A DNA stretch of 64,000 nt from Dietzia psychralcaliphila (GTDB lineage Bacteria; Actinomycetota; Actinomycetes; Mycobacteriales; Mycobacteriaceae). Every line of letters begins with the position of its first letter. Within the stretch, counting starts at the first letter, position 1. The DNA lies in the NCBI RefSeq assembly GCF_003096095.1, contig NZ_CP015453.1, positions 3,348,001 to 3,412,000 of the forward strand, in the 5' to 3' direction. Below the pieces are notes generated by a model. That model worked only from the letters and a program-made list of their open reading frames with translations. It did no database searches and was not told the DNA's origin. This document shows positions 7,728 to 15,950 of this stretch, piece by piece. The translations under genes and the position numbers were made by a program.

Positions 7728-8222
7728 ATGACCACCACTCCCACGGCCTCCGGATACCTCGACGACTCGGGAGCCGTCGTGTTCTCCCGCCGCCTGCCCA
7801 TGTCCCGCGAGGAGGCGTGGGCCGCCGTCACCGACCCGGCCCGCACCGCTCGGTGGATCGGCCCGTGGTCGGGCGACCCGGCGTCCGGCACCGTCCAGCT
7901 CACGATGACCGCCGAGGGGGGCGACCCCGTCGACGGGGTCGAGGTGGTGACCTGTGAGGCGCCGGGACTCCTCGTCGTCAGGACCGGACCGGGCGGGTGG
8001 CTGCTCACCGTCCGTGTCGAGGGCGACGACGACGAGGCCGCCATCTCCCTGGAACAGGACATCGCAGACGCCGAGTCCGCGTCTTCCATCGGTCCCGGGT
8101 GGGAGTACTACCTGGACCGGTTGGTCGAGGCCGAGGCGGGCCGGGATCCGGACGCACTGAACTTCGAGCCGGATTACTACCCCGGCCTCGCAGAGCACTA
8201 CCGGGCGTTGCTCGGCGGGTGA
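7728..8222 (+). CDS. SRPBCC (AHSA1/START-like) domain protein
   Basis: 164 residues. The pattern of an N-terminal strand (GAVVFSRRLPMSREEAWAAVTDPARTARWIGPW), a central antiparallel sheet and a long C-terminal helix beginning GPGWEYYLDRLVEA is typical of AHSA1/polyketide-cyclase-like SRPBCC proteins, which bind hydrophobic ligands in a cavity. An RBS-like GAGGAG is 6-11 nt before the ATG. It follows the mycolyltransferase-like gene by 38 bp in the same direction. Ligand unknown. Confidence 0.85.
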   Translation: MTTTPTASGYLDDSGAVVFSRRLPMSREEAWAAVTDPARTARWIGPWSGDPASGTVQLTMTAEGGDPVDGVEVVTCEAPGLLVVRTGPGGWLLTVRVEGDDDEAAISLEQDIADAESASSIGPGWEYYLDRLVEAEAGRDPDALNFEPDYYPGLAEHYRALLGG

Positions 8223-8257
8223 GCGGTCCGGAGCGGCTCGCTTCGCTCCCTGCCTTT

Positions 8258-8435
8258 CATCCCCATCCCCTTCGCCTTCTCCATCCCCTCCGCCATCCCC
8301 GTCCCCTTCGCCATCCCCATCCCCATCCCCGTCCCTGACACCGCAGCCCCGCCGCCCCGGCCGCCCCGGCCGCCCCGGCCGCCCCGGCCGCCCCTGCTGC
8401 CCCCGCTGCCCCCGCTGCCCCCGCCGCCCCGACCG
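8258..8435. repeat. Low-complexity C-tract repeats (CCATCCCC-type, then 9-bp GCCGCCCCG units)
   Basis: Positions 8258-8336 consist of CATCCCC/CTTCGCC variants in 6-bp steps. Positions 8343-8435 consist of 9-bp units (CCGCCCCGG, then CTGCCCCCG variants). The complementary strand has many runs of four G separated by 2 nt, a classical G-quadruplex pattern. The block fills the gap between the SRPBCC gene and the HNH endonuclease gene. An open frame exists on the minus strand through it but looks like a composition artefact. Confidence 0.85.
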
Positions 8436-8533
8436 CATAGACCGTGGTCAGAGCGCTGTGTCGTACCTCGTTGCTAGTGTTGCGCTATCGAACACACGAG
8501 CGATTATATGGGCATCGGGGAGGAGTGAGGCGG

Positions 8534-10093
8534 ATGCCGGCAGAACACGGTTCGGGGATCGCGGCGGCCGGTCTGGCCGCCCTCGACGCCCTCCGCACAG
8601 AGAACCGAGCCGCTGCCGCCCGCCTGCAGGCCTGCCACGATCTCCTGGAATTGTGCGAGGAGGAGCAGTTCGCCCGAGACGTCGAGGCCGGCTACTACGA
8701 CCCCGACGGGCCGGAGCGCCCGCGCGACCACGCGGTGCTCGACCCCTTCGACGTCGCTTGCGCGGAACTGGTCGCCACGTACGGCGTTCATCACCACCGT
8801 GCGTCGGCGATGCTCACGCTGGCCCGGGATCTCGTCATCCGCTTCCCGGGGATCGTCGAGGCAATGGGGTCCGGCCTCCTGGACGAGCGCACGGCAGGGA
8901 TGCTCGTCCGGCAGATGCGGACGGTCGACCACTCCGTCCTGGACGCCGTGCACCGCCTGGTTGTGGACTGGCTCCTGGACGCCATCGAATCCGGCGAGCG
9001 GCCCGGCCGCAACGCGATCCTGGCCAAGACCGACAGCATCATCGCGGCCTTCGACCCGGAAGGGGTCCTGGCCCGGTGTGCCGCCGCGGCGCGTGAGCGT
9101 CGGGTCAGCGTCCGGCGCGGGGTGGACGGCATGGCCGAGCTCCGTGCGCACCTCACCTCTACCGAGGCGTCCGCGATCCACGACGTGCTCGAGGACACCG
9201 CCAGGGAGCGGTTCGATCGCGAGAAGGAGGCCCGAATCGAGGCCGTCCGCAACGGCACCGGGCCGGCGTACGACCCGCATGCCCGTTCCCGTCAGCAGCA
9301 CCGCGCGGACGCACTCGTCGACGCGATCCTCGGTACCGGCGACCAGGACGACGGAGCCGGTGACCAGCGCGACGGTACAGGCCGGCCCGGAGCCTCCCCG
9401 GCGCCGCAGATCCGACCGATCATCACGATCCTGGCACCGCGCGGACCGGGCGAGGAGCCGGAGGTCTACCTCCCCCGGGGTGGGCCGGCGTCGATCGACG
9501 CACTCATCGCACTGCTCGCTCGCAGCGTCGGGGCCCACATCTCGCTACCCGATCCCGAGGCAGGGGCCGCGGACTCCGCCGGCGGCGCGCGCCGCTACCG
9601 GATCAGCGCCGAACTGGCCCGCCGGATCCGTCTTCGCGACGGCACCTGCCGACACCCCGGTTGTTCGGTACCCGCTGACGATTGCGACATCGATCATGCC
9701 GTCCCCTTCGACCACTCCGACCCGGGCCGGGGCGGACAGACCATCGAGGCCAACCTCATGTGCCTGTGTCGGCGCCACCACAGGTTCAAGACCTTCCACA
9801 CCTGGTACTACCAGCTCCTGCGGGACGGATCACTGACCATCGTCACCGAGAGTGGCCACACCATCACCACTCACCCCGACGGCCCCCTGGCCCGGTGGCG
9901 GGACCGGACGAGACTCGGATCCGAGGCGCCTCCCGAACCCGGCTCCGCCACGCGACCCTGGCTCCGACCCCGGCCCCTCAGTACCCACTGGTACCGGCGT
10001 GCGTGTCGGATCGCCGCAGAACGCCGCGGGAACTCGGCCGCGGCTCAGGACGACGGGCCAGACGACTACGACCACGACCCCCCGCCGTTCTGA
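8534..10093 (+). CDS. DUF222 / HNH endonuclease-domain protein
   Basis: 519 residues from ATG 8534, chosen for the GGGGAGGAG 9-17 nt upstream; an in-frame start at 8444 would place the leader inside the repeat block. The N-terminal two thirds is the helical DUF222 region (YGVHHHRASAMLTLARDL... ALDALRTENRAAAARLQ). The C-terminal HNH module has CRHPGCSVPADDCDIDH (His388), a D/N-containing loop and NLMCLCRRHHRFK, with the paired Cys expected of zinc-stabilised HNH folds. Members of this family are multicopy in Mycobacteriales genomes (13E12-like) and their biological role is not established. The basic, Pro-rich tail is variable. Confidence 0.9.
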   Translation: MPAEHGSGIAAAGLAALDALRTENRAAAARLQACHDLLELCEEEQFARDVEAGYYDPDGPERPRDHAVLDPFDVACAELVATYGVHHHRASAMLTLARDLVIRFPGIVEAMGSGLLDERTAGMLVRQMRTVDHSVLDAVHRLVVDWLLDAIESGERPGRNAILAKTDSIIAAFDPEGVLARCAAAARERRVSVRRGVDGMAELRAHLTSTEASAIHDVLEDTARERFDREKEARIEAVRNGTGPAYDPHARSRQQHRADALVDAILGTGDQDDGAGDQRDGTGRPGASPAPQIRPIITILAPRGPGEEPEVYLPRGGPASIDALIALLARSVGAHISLPDPEAGAADSAGGARRYRISAELARRIRLRDGTCRHPGCSVPADDCDIDHAVPFDHSDPGRGGQTIEANLMCLCRRHHRFKTFHTWYYQLLRDGSLTIVTESGHTITTHPDGPLARWRDRTRLGSEAPPEPGSATRPWLRPRPLSTHWYRRACRIAAERRGNSAAAQDDGPDDYDHDPPPF

Positions 10094-10110
10094 CGCCCTG
10101 ACGGCGCACG

Positions 10111-11652
10111 TCAGCGGTGCTTGAGCAGAACCGCCCGGATCCCTTCGTGGAATCCGTCGCGCAGGCGTACCCGCTGGGCCTCGGTCAGGGTGAACTCGTT
10201 GAGCATCTGGCACGCGAACTGCAGGAGCGGGCGGTCCACCGCCGGCGGCAGGACACCCCCGGAGAGCAGATGCGCCTGGTCACGCTGCTCCTCGGTCGCG
10301 GCCTGCTCGTACCACCAGGTGGCGTACTGCTGGCCCACGTCGAACGGAGTCTGCTCGCCGGACGAGGTCCACACCTCCTCGGACAACGGCACGAACTTGG
10401 ACCGCAACGGGCGGCGGTGGGGGGCCATCATCGACGGGCTGGGCCGCGACGAACCATTGGGCGGCGAACCCGGCGTCGGGGCCGGCCCGGGCGTGGGTGC
10501 GGGAGCGGACGACGACCTCGATTCGTCGGGCCCAGCTTCTGAAGGCGCAGCTTCTGAGACCGGGGCCTCTGCGAGCGGAGCCTCCGCGGACGGGTTCCGG
10601 GCCCGCGTCTGCGACTGAAACAGGGACGGTGGCTGTGACTGGGGCTCGGCCACCTGCGACCGGGGATGGGGCTGGGATTTTGACTGGGCTTGCGCCTGGG
10701 GCTGTGGCTGCGCCCCGGCGACCTTCTCCGTCGACTCGGTCGCGGTGCCGGCCCCCGGCTTCACACCACGCCCGTTCACCGGCGGCGTCCCCGCACCGGT
10801 CGGCGGCTGACCGGATGCCTTCGTCTCTGGCGCGGCAGCTCCGGCCTCCGCACCGCGGGTATCGATGATCTCGGCACAGTCCTGCTCGTCGGCCGCGCGC
10901 TCCTCGGCGTCGGCGGCCCACTCCTCGTCGGCGATCGTCAGGCTGGTCTCGTCGGCGACCGAGGTGGCGGCGGCACGATCGGACCGCAGATCCACCTCGA
11001 CCATCCCCACCGCGTCATCGCCCTCGAGTTCGCTGGCCTCGTCTCCGGGCGCGGTGGGCCGCTCGGTCGTCGTCCGCACCTTCGGCGGGATCGGCCCCTC
11101 GAGGACCCTGATCTGCATGGCGTCATGGAAGTCGGTCCGCGGATCCAGGACCATCGTGGTGTCGCAGGCGTGGCGCAACGCCGAGGAGATGGAATCCCAG
11201 CCGAAGCCCACGAGGTGCATCCGCACCCCCGCGTCCACGGCTACCCGGACCCCCGGGATCATGTCGGCGTCCCCGGTGACCAGCACCATGTCTGAACACT
11301 GACCCTTGTAGGCGGCCTGGATCATGTCCGCGACCAGCAGGGTGTCAACGGCCTTCTGTGTACGCCGCTCGCCCCACTCGATCAACTGTCCCGCGCGTAG
11401 CTGCACGCCCTCGATCACCCGGAGCGTCCGCTGATAACGATGCGGCCCGGAGTCCGGGATCCCGTCATACCAGTTCTGTCGCTGGACCGGCTGGTCCACG
11501 AGTCCGTGGGCTACCTGGTCTAAACGGTGCACGACCGTGGCCAGGGATATCTCCAACTGACCTCGCGCACCCTCCTCCCATGAGTTGTAAAAGCTAGCCA
11601 GTAGATACGAGGTATCTACTAGGACAAGAGTCCGTTCAAGCATGATGATCAC
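10111..11652 (-). CDS. NYN-domain (PIN-like, LabA/DUF88) protein with long disordered linker
   Basis: 513 residues (GTG 11652; ATG 11643 is an equally good start). The first 165 or so residues form a NYN/PIN-like nuclease fold: LVLVDTSYLL at strand 1, RTQKAVDTLLVADM, then VLVTGDADMIPGVRVAVDAG, giving the conserved acidic residues of a metal-dependent RNase. A disordered, Gln/Ser/Pro/Ala-rich linker of about 210 residues follows. The last 95 residues are ordered again (KFVPLSEEVWTSSGEQTPF... LTEAQRVRLRDGFHEGIRAVLLKH). That end domain resembles a helical nucleic-acid-binding module, but I cannot name it. It converges on the HNH gene with a 17-bp gap. Confidence 0.82.
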   Translation of the reverse strand: MIIMLERTLVLVDTSYLLASFYNSWEEGARGQLEISLATVVHRLDQVAHGLVDQPVQRQNWYDGIPDSGPHRYQRTLRVIEGVQLRAGQLIEWGERRTQKAVDTLLVADMIQAAYKGQCSDMVLVTGDADMIPGVRVAVDAGVRMHLVGFGWDSISSALRHACDTTMVLDPRTDFHDAMQIRVLEGPIPPKVRTTTERPTAPGDEASELEGDDAVGMVEVDLRSDRAAATSVADETSLTIADEEWAADAEERAADEQDCAEIIDTRGAEAGAAAPETKASGQPPTGAGTPPVNGRGVKPGAGTATESTEKVAGAQPQPQAQAQSKSQPHPRSQVAEPQSQPPSLFQSQTRARNPSAEAPLAEAPVSEAAPSEAGPDESRSSSAPAPTPGPAPTPGSPPNGSSRPSPSMMAPHRRPLRSKFVPLSEEVWTSSGEQTPFDVGQQYATWWYEQAATEEQRDQAHLLSGGVLPPAVDRPLLQFACQMLNEFTLTEAQRVRLRDGFHEGIRAVLLKHR

Positions 11653-11743
11653 TACCTATCACTTTGTCTACGTTGGACTTCCAGCATGCCGCAGGGCGGA
11701 CGACCCCGCAGGGCCCGCCACCGAACACCGAAGGACACCCACC

Positions 11744-12604
11744 ATGTCGAACCCCACCACCACCCCGCCCGAGCTGACCGGAAAGGTCGTGCTGGTCACC
11801 GGTGCCGCCCGCGGGCAGGGCCGGGCGCACTGCGAGGCGTACGCGGCCGCCGGGTGCGACGTGATCGCCCTGGACCTGTGCCGCGACATCGAGACCGTCC
11901 CCTACCCGATGGCCAACCCGGCGGACCTGCAGGCCACCGCGGAGGCGGTGCGGGCGCTGGGCCGGCGGTGCGTGACCGCGGAGGTCGACGTGCGCGACCT
12001 GGCCGGGATGCGGGACGCAGTCGACGCCGGGGTCGCCGAGCTGGGCGGCCTCGACTTCGTGGTGGCCAACGCGGGGGTCTCACCCGAGCCCAGCGCCTCG
12101 TGGGAACGCTCCGAAGAAGAGTGGGACACGACGCTGGACATCAACCTCAAGGGCACCTGGGTCACCACGACGGTCGCGATCCCCCACATCCTGGCCACCG
12201 GTCGGGGCGGGTGCGTCGTGATCATCAGCTCGATGGTGGGCCTGCGGGGCGCGCCGTTCACCGCCAGCTACACGACCTCCAAGTGGGCGGTCCGTGGACT
12301 GGCCAAGTCCCTTGCCGGCGAACTCGGCTTCTCGGGTGTGCGGTGCAACTCGATCCACCCCGGCAACGTCCGCACCCCGATGATCGAGAACCCGTCGATG
12401 ATCGCGATGATGACCGGAGGCGAGGGCACGACGCTCGACGACGCGGCCGAGACCTTCAGCGGGATGAACCAGTTGCCGGAGCCGTGGGTGGAGGCGTCGG
12501 CGATCTCGTCGATGGCCGTCTACCTGTGCAGCGCCGCTGGCGCGGGCATCACCGGGGCGTCGATCCCGATCGACCTCGGCGGCAGTGAGAAGTTCGGGCT
12601 CTGA
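11744..12604 (+). CDS. Mycofactocin-type SDR family oxidoreductase
   Basis: 286 residues from ATG 11744 with AAGGA 8 nt upstream. The NAD(P)-binding motif is TGAARGQGRAHCEAYA and the catalytic residues are Ser in SSMVGLRG and Tyr-x3-Lys in ASYTTSKWA. The early insert CDVIALDLCRDIETVPYPMA is characteristic of mycofactocin-coupled SDRs, which hold their NADH and regenerate it with the peptide cofactor mycofactocin. No mycofactocin biosynthesis genes lie in this window, so that coupling is inferred from sequence style only. Substrate is probably an alcohol or ketone. Confidence 0.88.
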   Translation: MSNPTTTPPELTGKVVLVTGAARGQGRAHCEAYAAAGCDVIALDLCRDIETVPYPMANPADLQATAEAVRALGRRCVTAEVDVRDLAGMRDAVDAGVAELGGLDFVVANAGVSPEPSASWERSEEEWDTTLDINLKGTWVTTTVAIPHILATGRGGCVVIISSMVGLRGAPFTASYTTSKWAVRGLAKSLAGELGFSGVRCNSIHPGNVRTPMIENPSMIAMMTGGEGTTLDDAAETFSGMNQLPEPWVEASAISSMAVYLCSAAGAGITGASIPIDLGGSEKFGL

Positions 12605-12662
12605 CCGCTCGGCGTCTCACGCCGCGCGGCGTCGACCCCGTTCCGGGCCCTGGAAAGCACGA

Positions 12663-12692
12663 CGGCCCGCCTCTCGTACGAGAGGCGGGCCG
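12663..12692. terminator. Perfect 30-bp palindrome, probable bidirectional terminator
   Basis: A perfect palindrome of 15-bp arms (CGGCCCGCCTCTCGT and its complement) with no loop mismatch. It lies 58 bp after the SDR stop and 38 bp after the stop of the minus-strand microprotein, so it can end transcription from both sides. Confidence 0.75.
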
Positions 12693-12729
12693 GTTCAGGG
12701 GGCCGGGATCTCTACCCGGCCGCGCCTGA

Positions 12730-12861
12730 TCAGGTGGAGGGGGTGGGGGCCATCGGGCGGGGAACGCTGACGGTCGAGCCGGTCGCGGTCCACACCAACG
12801 TCCAGAAGATGTCGACGATGGGCTGGATGGCCTGCAGGAAGATGTCGTTGGCGCTGCTCAT
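12730..12861 (-). CDS. Microprotein, 43 residues, hydrophobic N-terminal helix
   Basis: ATG at 12861 is preceded by AAGGGG at 8 nt spacing, an excellent ribosome site, and the stop lies just before a terminator palindrome, so this looks like a real transcription unit. The protein starts MSSANDIFLQAIQPIVDIF, continues WTLVWTATGS and ends in a Pro/Ser/Thr tail (RPMAPTPST). Residues 7-27 form a hydrophobic or amphipathic helix with a single Asp. There is no cleavable signal. Size and layout recall the very short cell-wall channel peptides (PorA/PorH type) of corynebacteria, but no homology can be shown by eye; a small membrane regulator is equally possible. Confidence 0.6.
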   Translation of the reverse strand: MSSANDIFLQAIQPIVDIFWTLVWTATGSTVSVPRPMAPTPST

Positions 12862-13164
12862 GATGTGTCCCCTTGTGATCCGTACTGAAAGCGTACTGGC
12901 GTATCTGGCGGTCTTTTGGTCTCCGTTGCTGCCGGACGGTCTCAGGTGATCTCCTCGAGCCGTCCGCGGCGCGTGACAACCACTATGTCGTCGCGAACTC
13001 GTCCGACGTTACACAACCGTGACATCCGATGTGGCATCGTCGGCCTCCGGCGCTGGCCAGAGCGCCGTACCCTCATCTCGAATGGTGTCGGCAGACCCCC
13101 GATCCCGATGCCCCACGGCGGGCCGGATCCGGATCCGTGGTGTGACCTATTCAACTAAACCCTA
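12862..13164. other. Intergenic region between microprotein and desaturase
   Basis: Contains the presumed promoter of the minus-strand microprotein, including two CAGTAC direct repeats 11 bp apart (12886-12902 on the minus strand). No other gene is convincing here. Confidence 0.4.
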
Positions 13165-13195
13165 CCTACGCAACCGTAAGTTACGGTACCGTAGG
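13165..13195. promoter_or_regulatory. Extended operator dyad overlapping the desaturase start
   Basis: The inner palindrome ACCGTAAGTTACGGT (13173-13187) is flanked symmetrically by CCTACG (13165-13170) and CGTAGG (13190-13195), all centred on 13180. A second palindrome, TACGGTACCGTA (13182-13193), overlaps the right side. The site ends 3 bp before the start codon at 13199, so binding would block initiation directly. Dyads of this size are typical of TetR-family repressors. Confidence 0.75.
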
Positions 13196-13198
13196 TTC

Positions 13199-14440
13199 AT
13201 GGCAATCACCGACATCCCTGAATTCGCACATCTCACCGAGGCCGACATCGAAGCGCTCGGTGAGGAGCTCGAGCAGATCCGACAGGACATCATCGGCTCC
13301 CTGGGCGAGCGAGATGCCACCTACATCCGCAACACGATCCGCTTCCAGCGGGCGCTCGAGGTGAGCTCTCGCGCCCTACTGATGGTCGGTTCGCGCAACC
13401 GCACGGCGTGGGCCATCGGCGCCGGAGCGCTCGGGCTCTCCAAGATCGTCGAGAACATGGAGCTCGGGCACAACATCATGCACGGGCAGTGGGACTGGAT
13501 GAACGATCCGGAGGTCCACTCCACCACGTGGGAGTGGGACATCGTGGGCACCGCCGAGCACTGGAAGCAGACCCACAACTACATCCATCACAAGTACACC
13601 AACATCGTGGGCCTGGATGACGACGTGGGGTACGGCGTGCTCCGCGTGACGCGTGACCAGCGCTGGCACCCGTTCTTCTACGGCAACCTCGTCTACAACG
13701 CGGCCCTGGCGCTGCTGTTCCAGTGGGGCGTCGGTATCCAGCATCTCGAGCTGGGCAAGGTCGCGAAGGGACGGGACGACCGCCGCGAGACCATGAACAA
13801 GCTCGGACTCTTCGCCAAGAAGGCCGGACGCCAGCTCGCGAAGGACTACGTCCTCTACCCCGCGCTGTCGCGCAAGGGCTGGAAGTCCACGATGACGGCG
13901 AACCTCACCGCCAACGGCATCCGCAACGTGTGGACCAACGCCGTGATCTTCTGCGGGCACTTCCCCGACGGCGCCGAGAAGTTCACCAAGAAGGACGTCG
14001 AGAACGAGACGCGGTCTGAGTGGTACCTGCGGCAGATGCTCGGTTCCGCCAACCTCACCGGCGGACCGGTTGTCGACTTCCTCTCAGGCAACCTGTCGTA
14101 CCAGATCGAGCACCACATCTACCCCGACATGTCGTCCAACCGTCTGGCCGAGGCGTCGATCCGGGTCCGCGAGGTGTGCCGCAAGTACGACCTGCCGTAC
14201 GTGGCGGGCCCACTGCCGGTGCAGTACTTCAAGGCGTGGAGGACCATCGCCAAGATGTCGCTGCCCGACCACATGCTGCGGCGCACGGCGGACGACGCCC
14301 CGGAGACGCACTCCGAGCGCATGTTCGCGGATCTGCCCAAGCCCCTCCCCACCCAGAAGGAAGGGCAGCGGGCCGGCCTCCAGACGGCACTGAATTACTC
14401 AGCGAAGCGTCGTGCCCGCAAGCTAGCGTCGGCGGCCTGA
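13199..14440 (+). CDS. Membrane acyl-CoA desaturase (DesA3-like)
   Basis: 413 residues from ATG 13199; there is no good Shine-Dalgarno, so the mRNA may be leaderless. Three histidine boxes are present: GHNIMHG (His91, His95), HNYIHH (126-131) and IEHHIYP (His305, His306), the di-iron ligands of membrane fatty acyl desaturases. Hydrophobic spans lie between boxes. The protein is closest in style to mycobacterial DesA3, a stearoyl-CoA delta-9 desaturase that works with a ferredoxin-like reductase. No reductase gene is adjacent. A TetR gene follows at 14610 and could be the regulator of the operator that covers the start codon. Confidence 0.9.
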   Translation: MAITDIPEFAHLTEADIEALGEELEQIRQDIIGSLGERDATYIRNTIRFQRALEVSSRALLMVGSRNRTAWAIGAGALGLSKIVENMELGHNIMHGQWDWMNDPEVHSTTWEWDIVGTAEHWKQTHNYIHHKYTNIVGLDDDVGYGVLRVTRDQRWHPFFYGNLVYNAALALLFQWGVGIQHLELGKVAKGRDDRRETMNKLGLFAKKAGRQLAKDYVLYPALSRKGWKSTMTANLTANGIRNVWTNAVIFCGHFPDGAEKFTKKDVENETRSEWYLRQMLGSANLTGGPVVDFLSGNLSYQIEHHIYPDMSSNRLAEASIRVREVCRKYDLPYVAGPLPVQYFKAWRTIAKMSLPDHMLRRTADDAPETHSERMFADLPKPLPTQKEGQRAGLQTALNYSAKRRARKLASAA

Positions 14441-14459
14441 CACACCCGGCCTCCCTCTC

Positions 14460-14502
14460 AGACGCCCCGACACCGAAACCGGTGTCGGGGCGTCTGTTGT
14501 TT
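14460..14502 (+). terminator. Strong intrinsic terminator after the desaturase gene
   Basis: A 16-bp perfect stem (arms 14460-14475 and 14480-14495) with a 4-nt AAAC loop is followed by a T-rich tail (TGTTGTTT), the best intrinsic terminator in the window. Confidence 0.9.
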
Positions 14503-14609
14503 CGGCGCCTCCGGCCCGCTCCCGGCGATAGGCTGACCCTCTAGTCGGCGTCAACCCGCGCTACAGCGGTCGAGCCGACGTCACGCGATTCACGACGACG
14601 GGAGCCACC

Positions 14610-15206
14610 ATGGAGGACCGGCGCATGCTCATCGCCGATTCGGCGATCGAGGTGGTGGCCAGGGACGGCGTCCGCGCGCTGACCCACCGCGCCGTGGACT
14701 CCGAGGCGGGACTGCCCTCAGGCTCCACCTCCTATTATTGCCGCACCCGTGCGCAGCTCCTCTCCCTCACCGTCGACCGGCTCACCTCCCTACTGCGAGG
14801 GTTCGTCGAGGTCTCCGGGATCCAGGAACTGGCCTCCTCCGACGCCGACGACGTCCTGTCGATGCTCACGCGGATGATCGAGGGCCTCCTCGCTGACTAC
14901 CGCGGCGAACTGGCGGCCCGCTCCGCGCTGATCATGGAACTCACCGGCAAGGACGACACCACCGATCTCGTGGCCGCCCTGCTGGACCCCAGCGACCTCT
15001 CCAGCGCCCTGGACGCCGCCGGCCTACGCGACCCCGCCGCCGCCGCCCTAGACCTCCTCGCCGTGTACGAGGGGCTGCTCTGGGAGCGCACCGTGGGCCG
15101 GTTGGCCGGTGCCGAGGTCGATCACCAACACGACGCCGACCTCCTGGGGTCCGCGCTCTCACGCCACGAGCACCGTGGCGGACGCCTCTTCGGCCTTCTG
15201 CGCTGA
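14610..15206 (+). CDS. TetR-family transcriptional regulator
   Basis: 198 residues. The N-terminal helix-turn-helix is clear: IADSAIEVVARDGVRALTHRAV then LPSGSTSYYCRTRAQLL, the recognition helix and the conserved Tyr/aromatic end of TetR domains. The C-terminal ligand domain is helical and without recognisable specificity. It is separated from the desaturase by a strong terminator, so it has its own promoter. It is the nearest candidate for the dyad at 13165-13195, though this is inference. A 14-bp palindrome, GCTCCCTAGGGAGC (15213-15226), sits just after its stop. Confidence 0.88.
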   Translation: MEDRRMLIADSAIEVVARDGVRALTHRAVDSEAGLPSGSTSYYCRTRAQLLSLTVDRLTSLLRGFVEVSGIQELASSDADDVLSMLTRMIEGLLADYRGELAARSALIMELTGKDDTTDLVAALLDPSDLSSALDAAGLRDPAAAALDLLAVYEGLLWERTVGRLAGAEVDHQHDADLLGSALSRHEHRGGRLFGLLR

Positions 15207-15593
15207 TTCCTCGCTCCCTAGGGAGCACCTGTAGCACACCCTCGTCCGTGTGCGGCGCCCCTCATACACCTGTCCAGACACGGGACTGTCTACACTTAGG
15301 CCTCCCTTGCTAGATTTACAGGCTTCTCACAGGCTAGAGTTCCGTGCCAGAAGCACCGTAGCGCCCTCATCGCTCGTCAAGACTGCTCTACTCGTGCCTC
15401 CACCACCCCGCCGGCCGGATGCCCTCACAGCCGGCGACAACCACTGTGCGGGTGCATGTTTGCGGCGTTCAGTTGACATTTGGAGCTGCTCAGTTGCGGC
15501 CGGGCCGGCCGTTTCGGGCAACCCCCGACAGGGTCGGCCTGCGTCCACCAAGTGCCCAGGGGCGGACTGAGTCACCGAATTAATCAGTTTGTT
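15207..15593. other. Long leader region before the tad pilus locus
   Basis: About 390 bp without a convincing gene. It opens with the palindrome GCTCCCTAGGGAGC (15213-15226). Base composition falls toward the promoter at 15594. Possible small frames here lack ribosome sites and have unlikely residue composition. Confidence 0.5.
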
Positions 15594-15622
15594 TTGACAA
15601 TCGAAGTTCATGTGCCATAGTG
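15594..15622 (+). promoter_or_regulatory. Sigma-70-like promoter of the flp/tad operon
   Basis: A consensus -35 TTGACA (15594-15599), preceded by an AT-rich stretch, is followed after 17 bp by ATAGTG as -10. The transcript would begin about 75 bp before the flp start codon. A perfect -35 hexamer is rare in this GC-rich sequence and suggests strong expression of the pilin. Confidence 0.7.
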
Positions 15623-15704
15623 ATTCTCGTCACAGATTCGAAACGAATCGGACGCACCCCTCCCCTCGGGTCGACCGACCCCCGCACCAGAAGGACGGTT
15701 CATC

Positions 15705-15938
15705 ATGAGCCAGGTTGCTACTTACTTCTTCACGCTCTACGCCCTCGCCGGCGACCGCTTCGAGGACCGCAAGGACCGCGGTGCTACGGCCGTGGAGTAC
15801 GGCCTGATGGTCGGGCTGATTGCGGTGGCGATCATCGCTCTGGTCGTGGTTCTGGGCGACCAGTTGGGACAGATCTTCACCAACCTCACCGGCACAATGG
15901 GCACGGAAGTCGACGGTGTGACTCCCACCGGGCAGTAG
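15705..15938 (+). CDS. flp: Flp/Fap-type pilin
   Basis: 77 residues, AAGGAC 8 nt before ATG. The class III prepilin signature is clear: a 26-residue leader ending in Gly, then ATAVEYGLMVGLIAVAIIAL with Glu at mature position 5 and the adjacent Tyr, followed by a short tail. It should be cleaved by the prepilin peptidase encoded at the end of the locus and polymerised into thin adhesive pili. It is first in the operon and is followed by a strong hairpin that may raise its transcript level over the machinery genes. Confidence 0.95.
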   Translation: MSQVATYFFTLYALAGDRFEDRKDRGATAVEYGLMVGLIAVAIIALVVVLGDQLGQIFTNLTGTMGTEVDGVTPTGQ

Positions 15939-15950
15939 TTGCTCCCGAAC

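Noticed and set aside
7710-8438. Minus-strand open frame with collagen-like GRPGRPG and DGDGDG stretches
   Set aside because: It follows from the C-tract repeats and the reverse complement of the SRPBCC gene; no ribosome site and no signal of selection.
15250-15570. Open frame of 106 codons in the tad leader
   Set aside because: No ribosome site, Pro/Arg-rich chance composition, and it ends just before the flp promoter.
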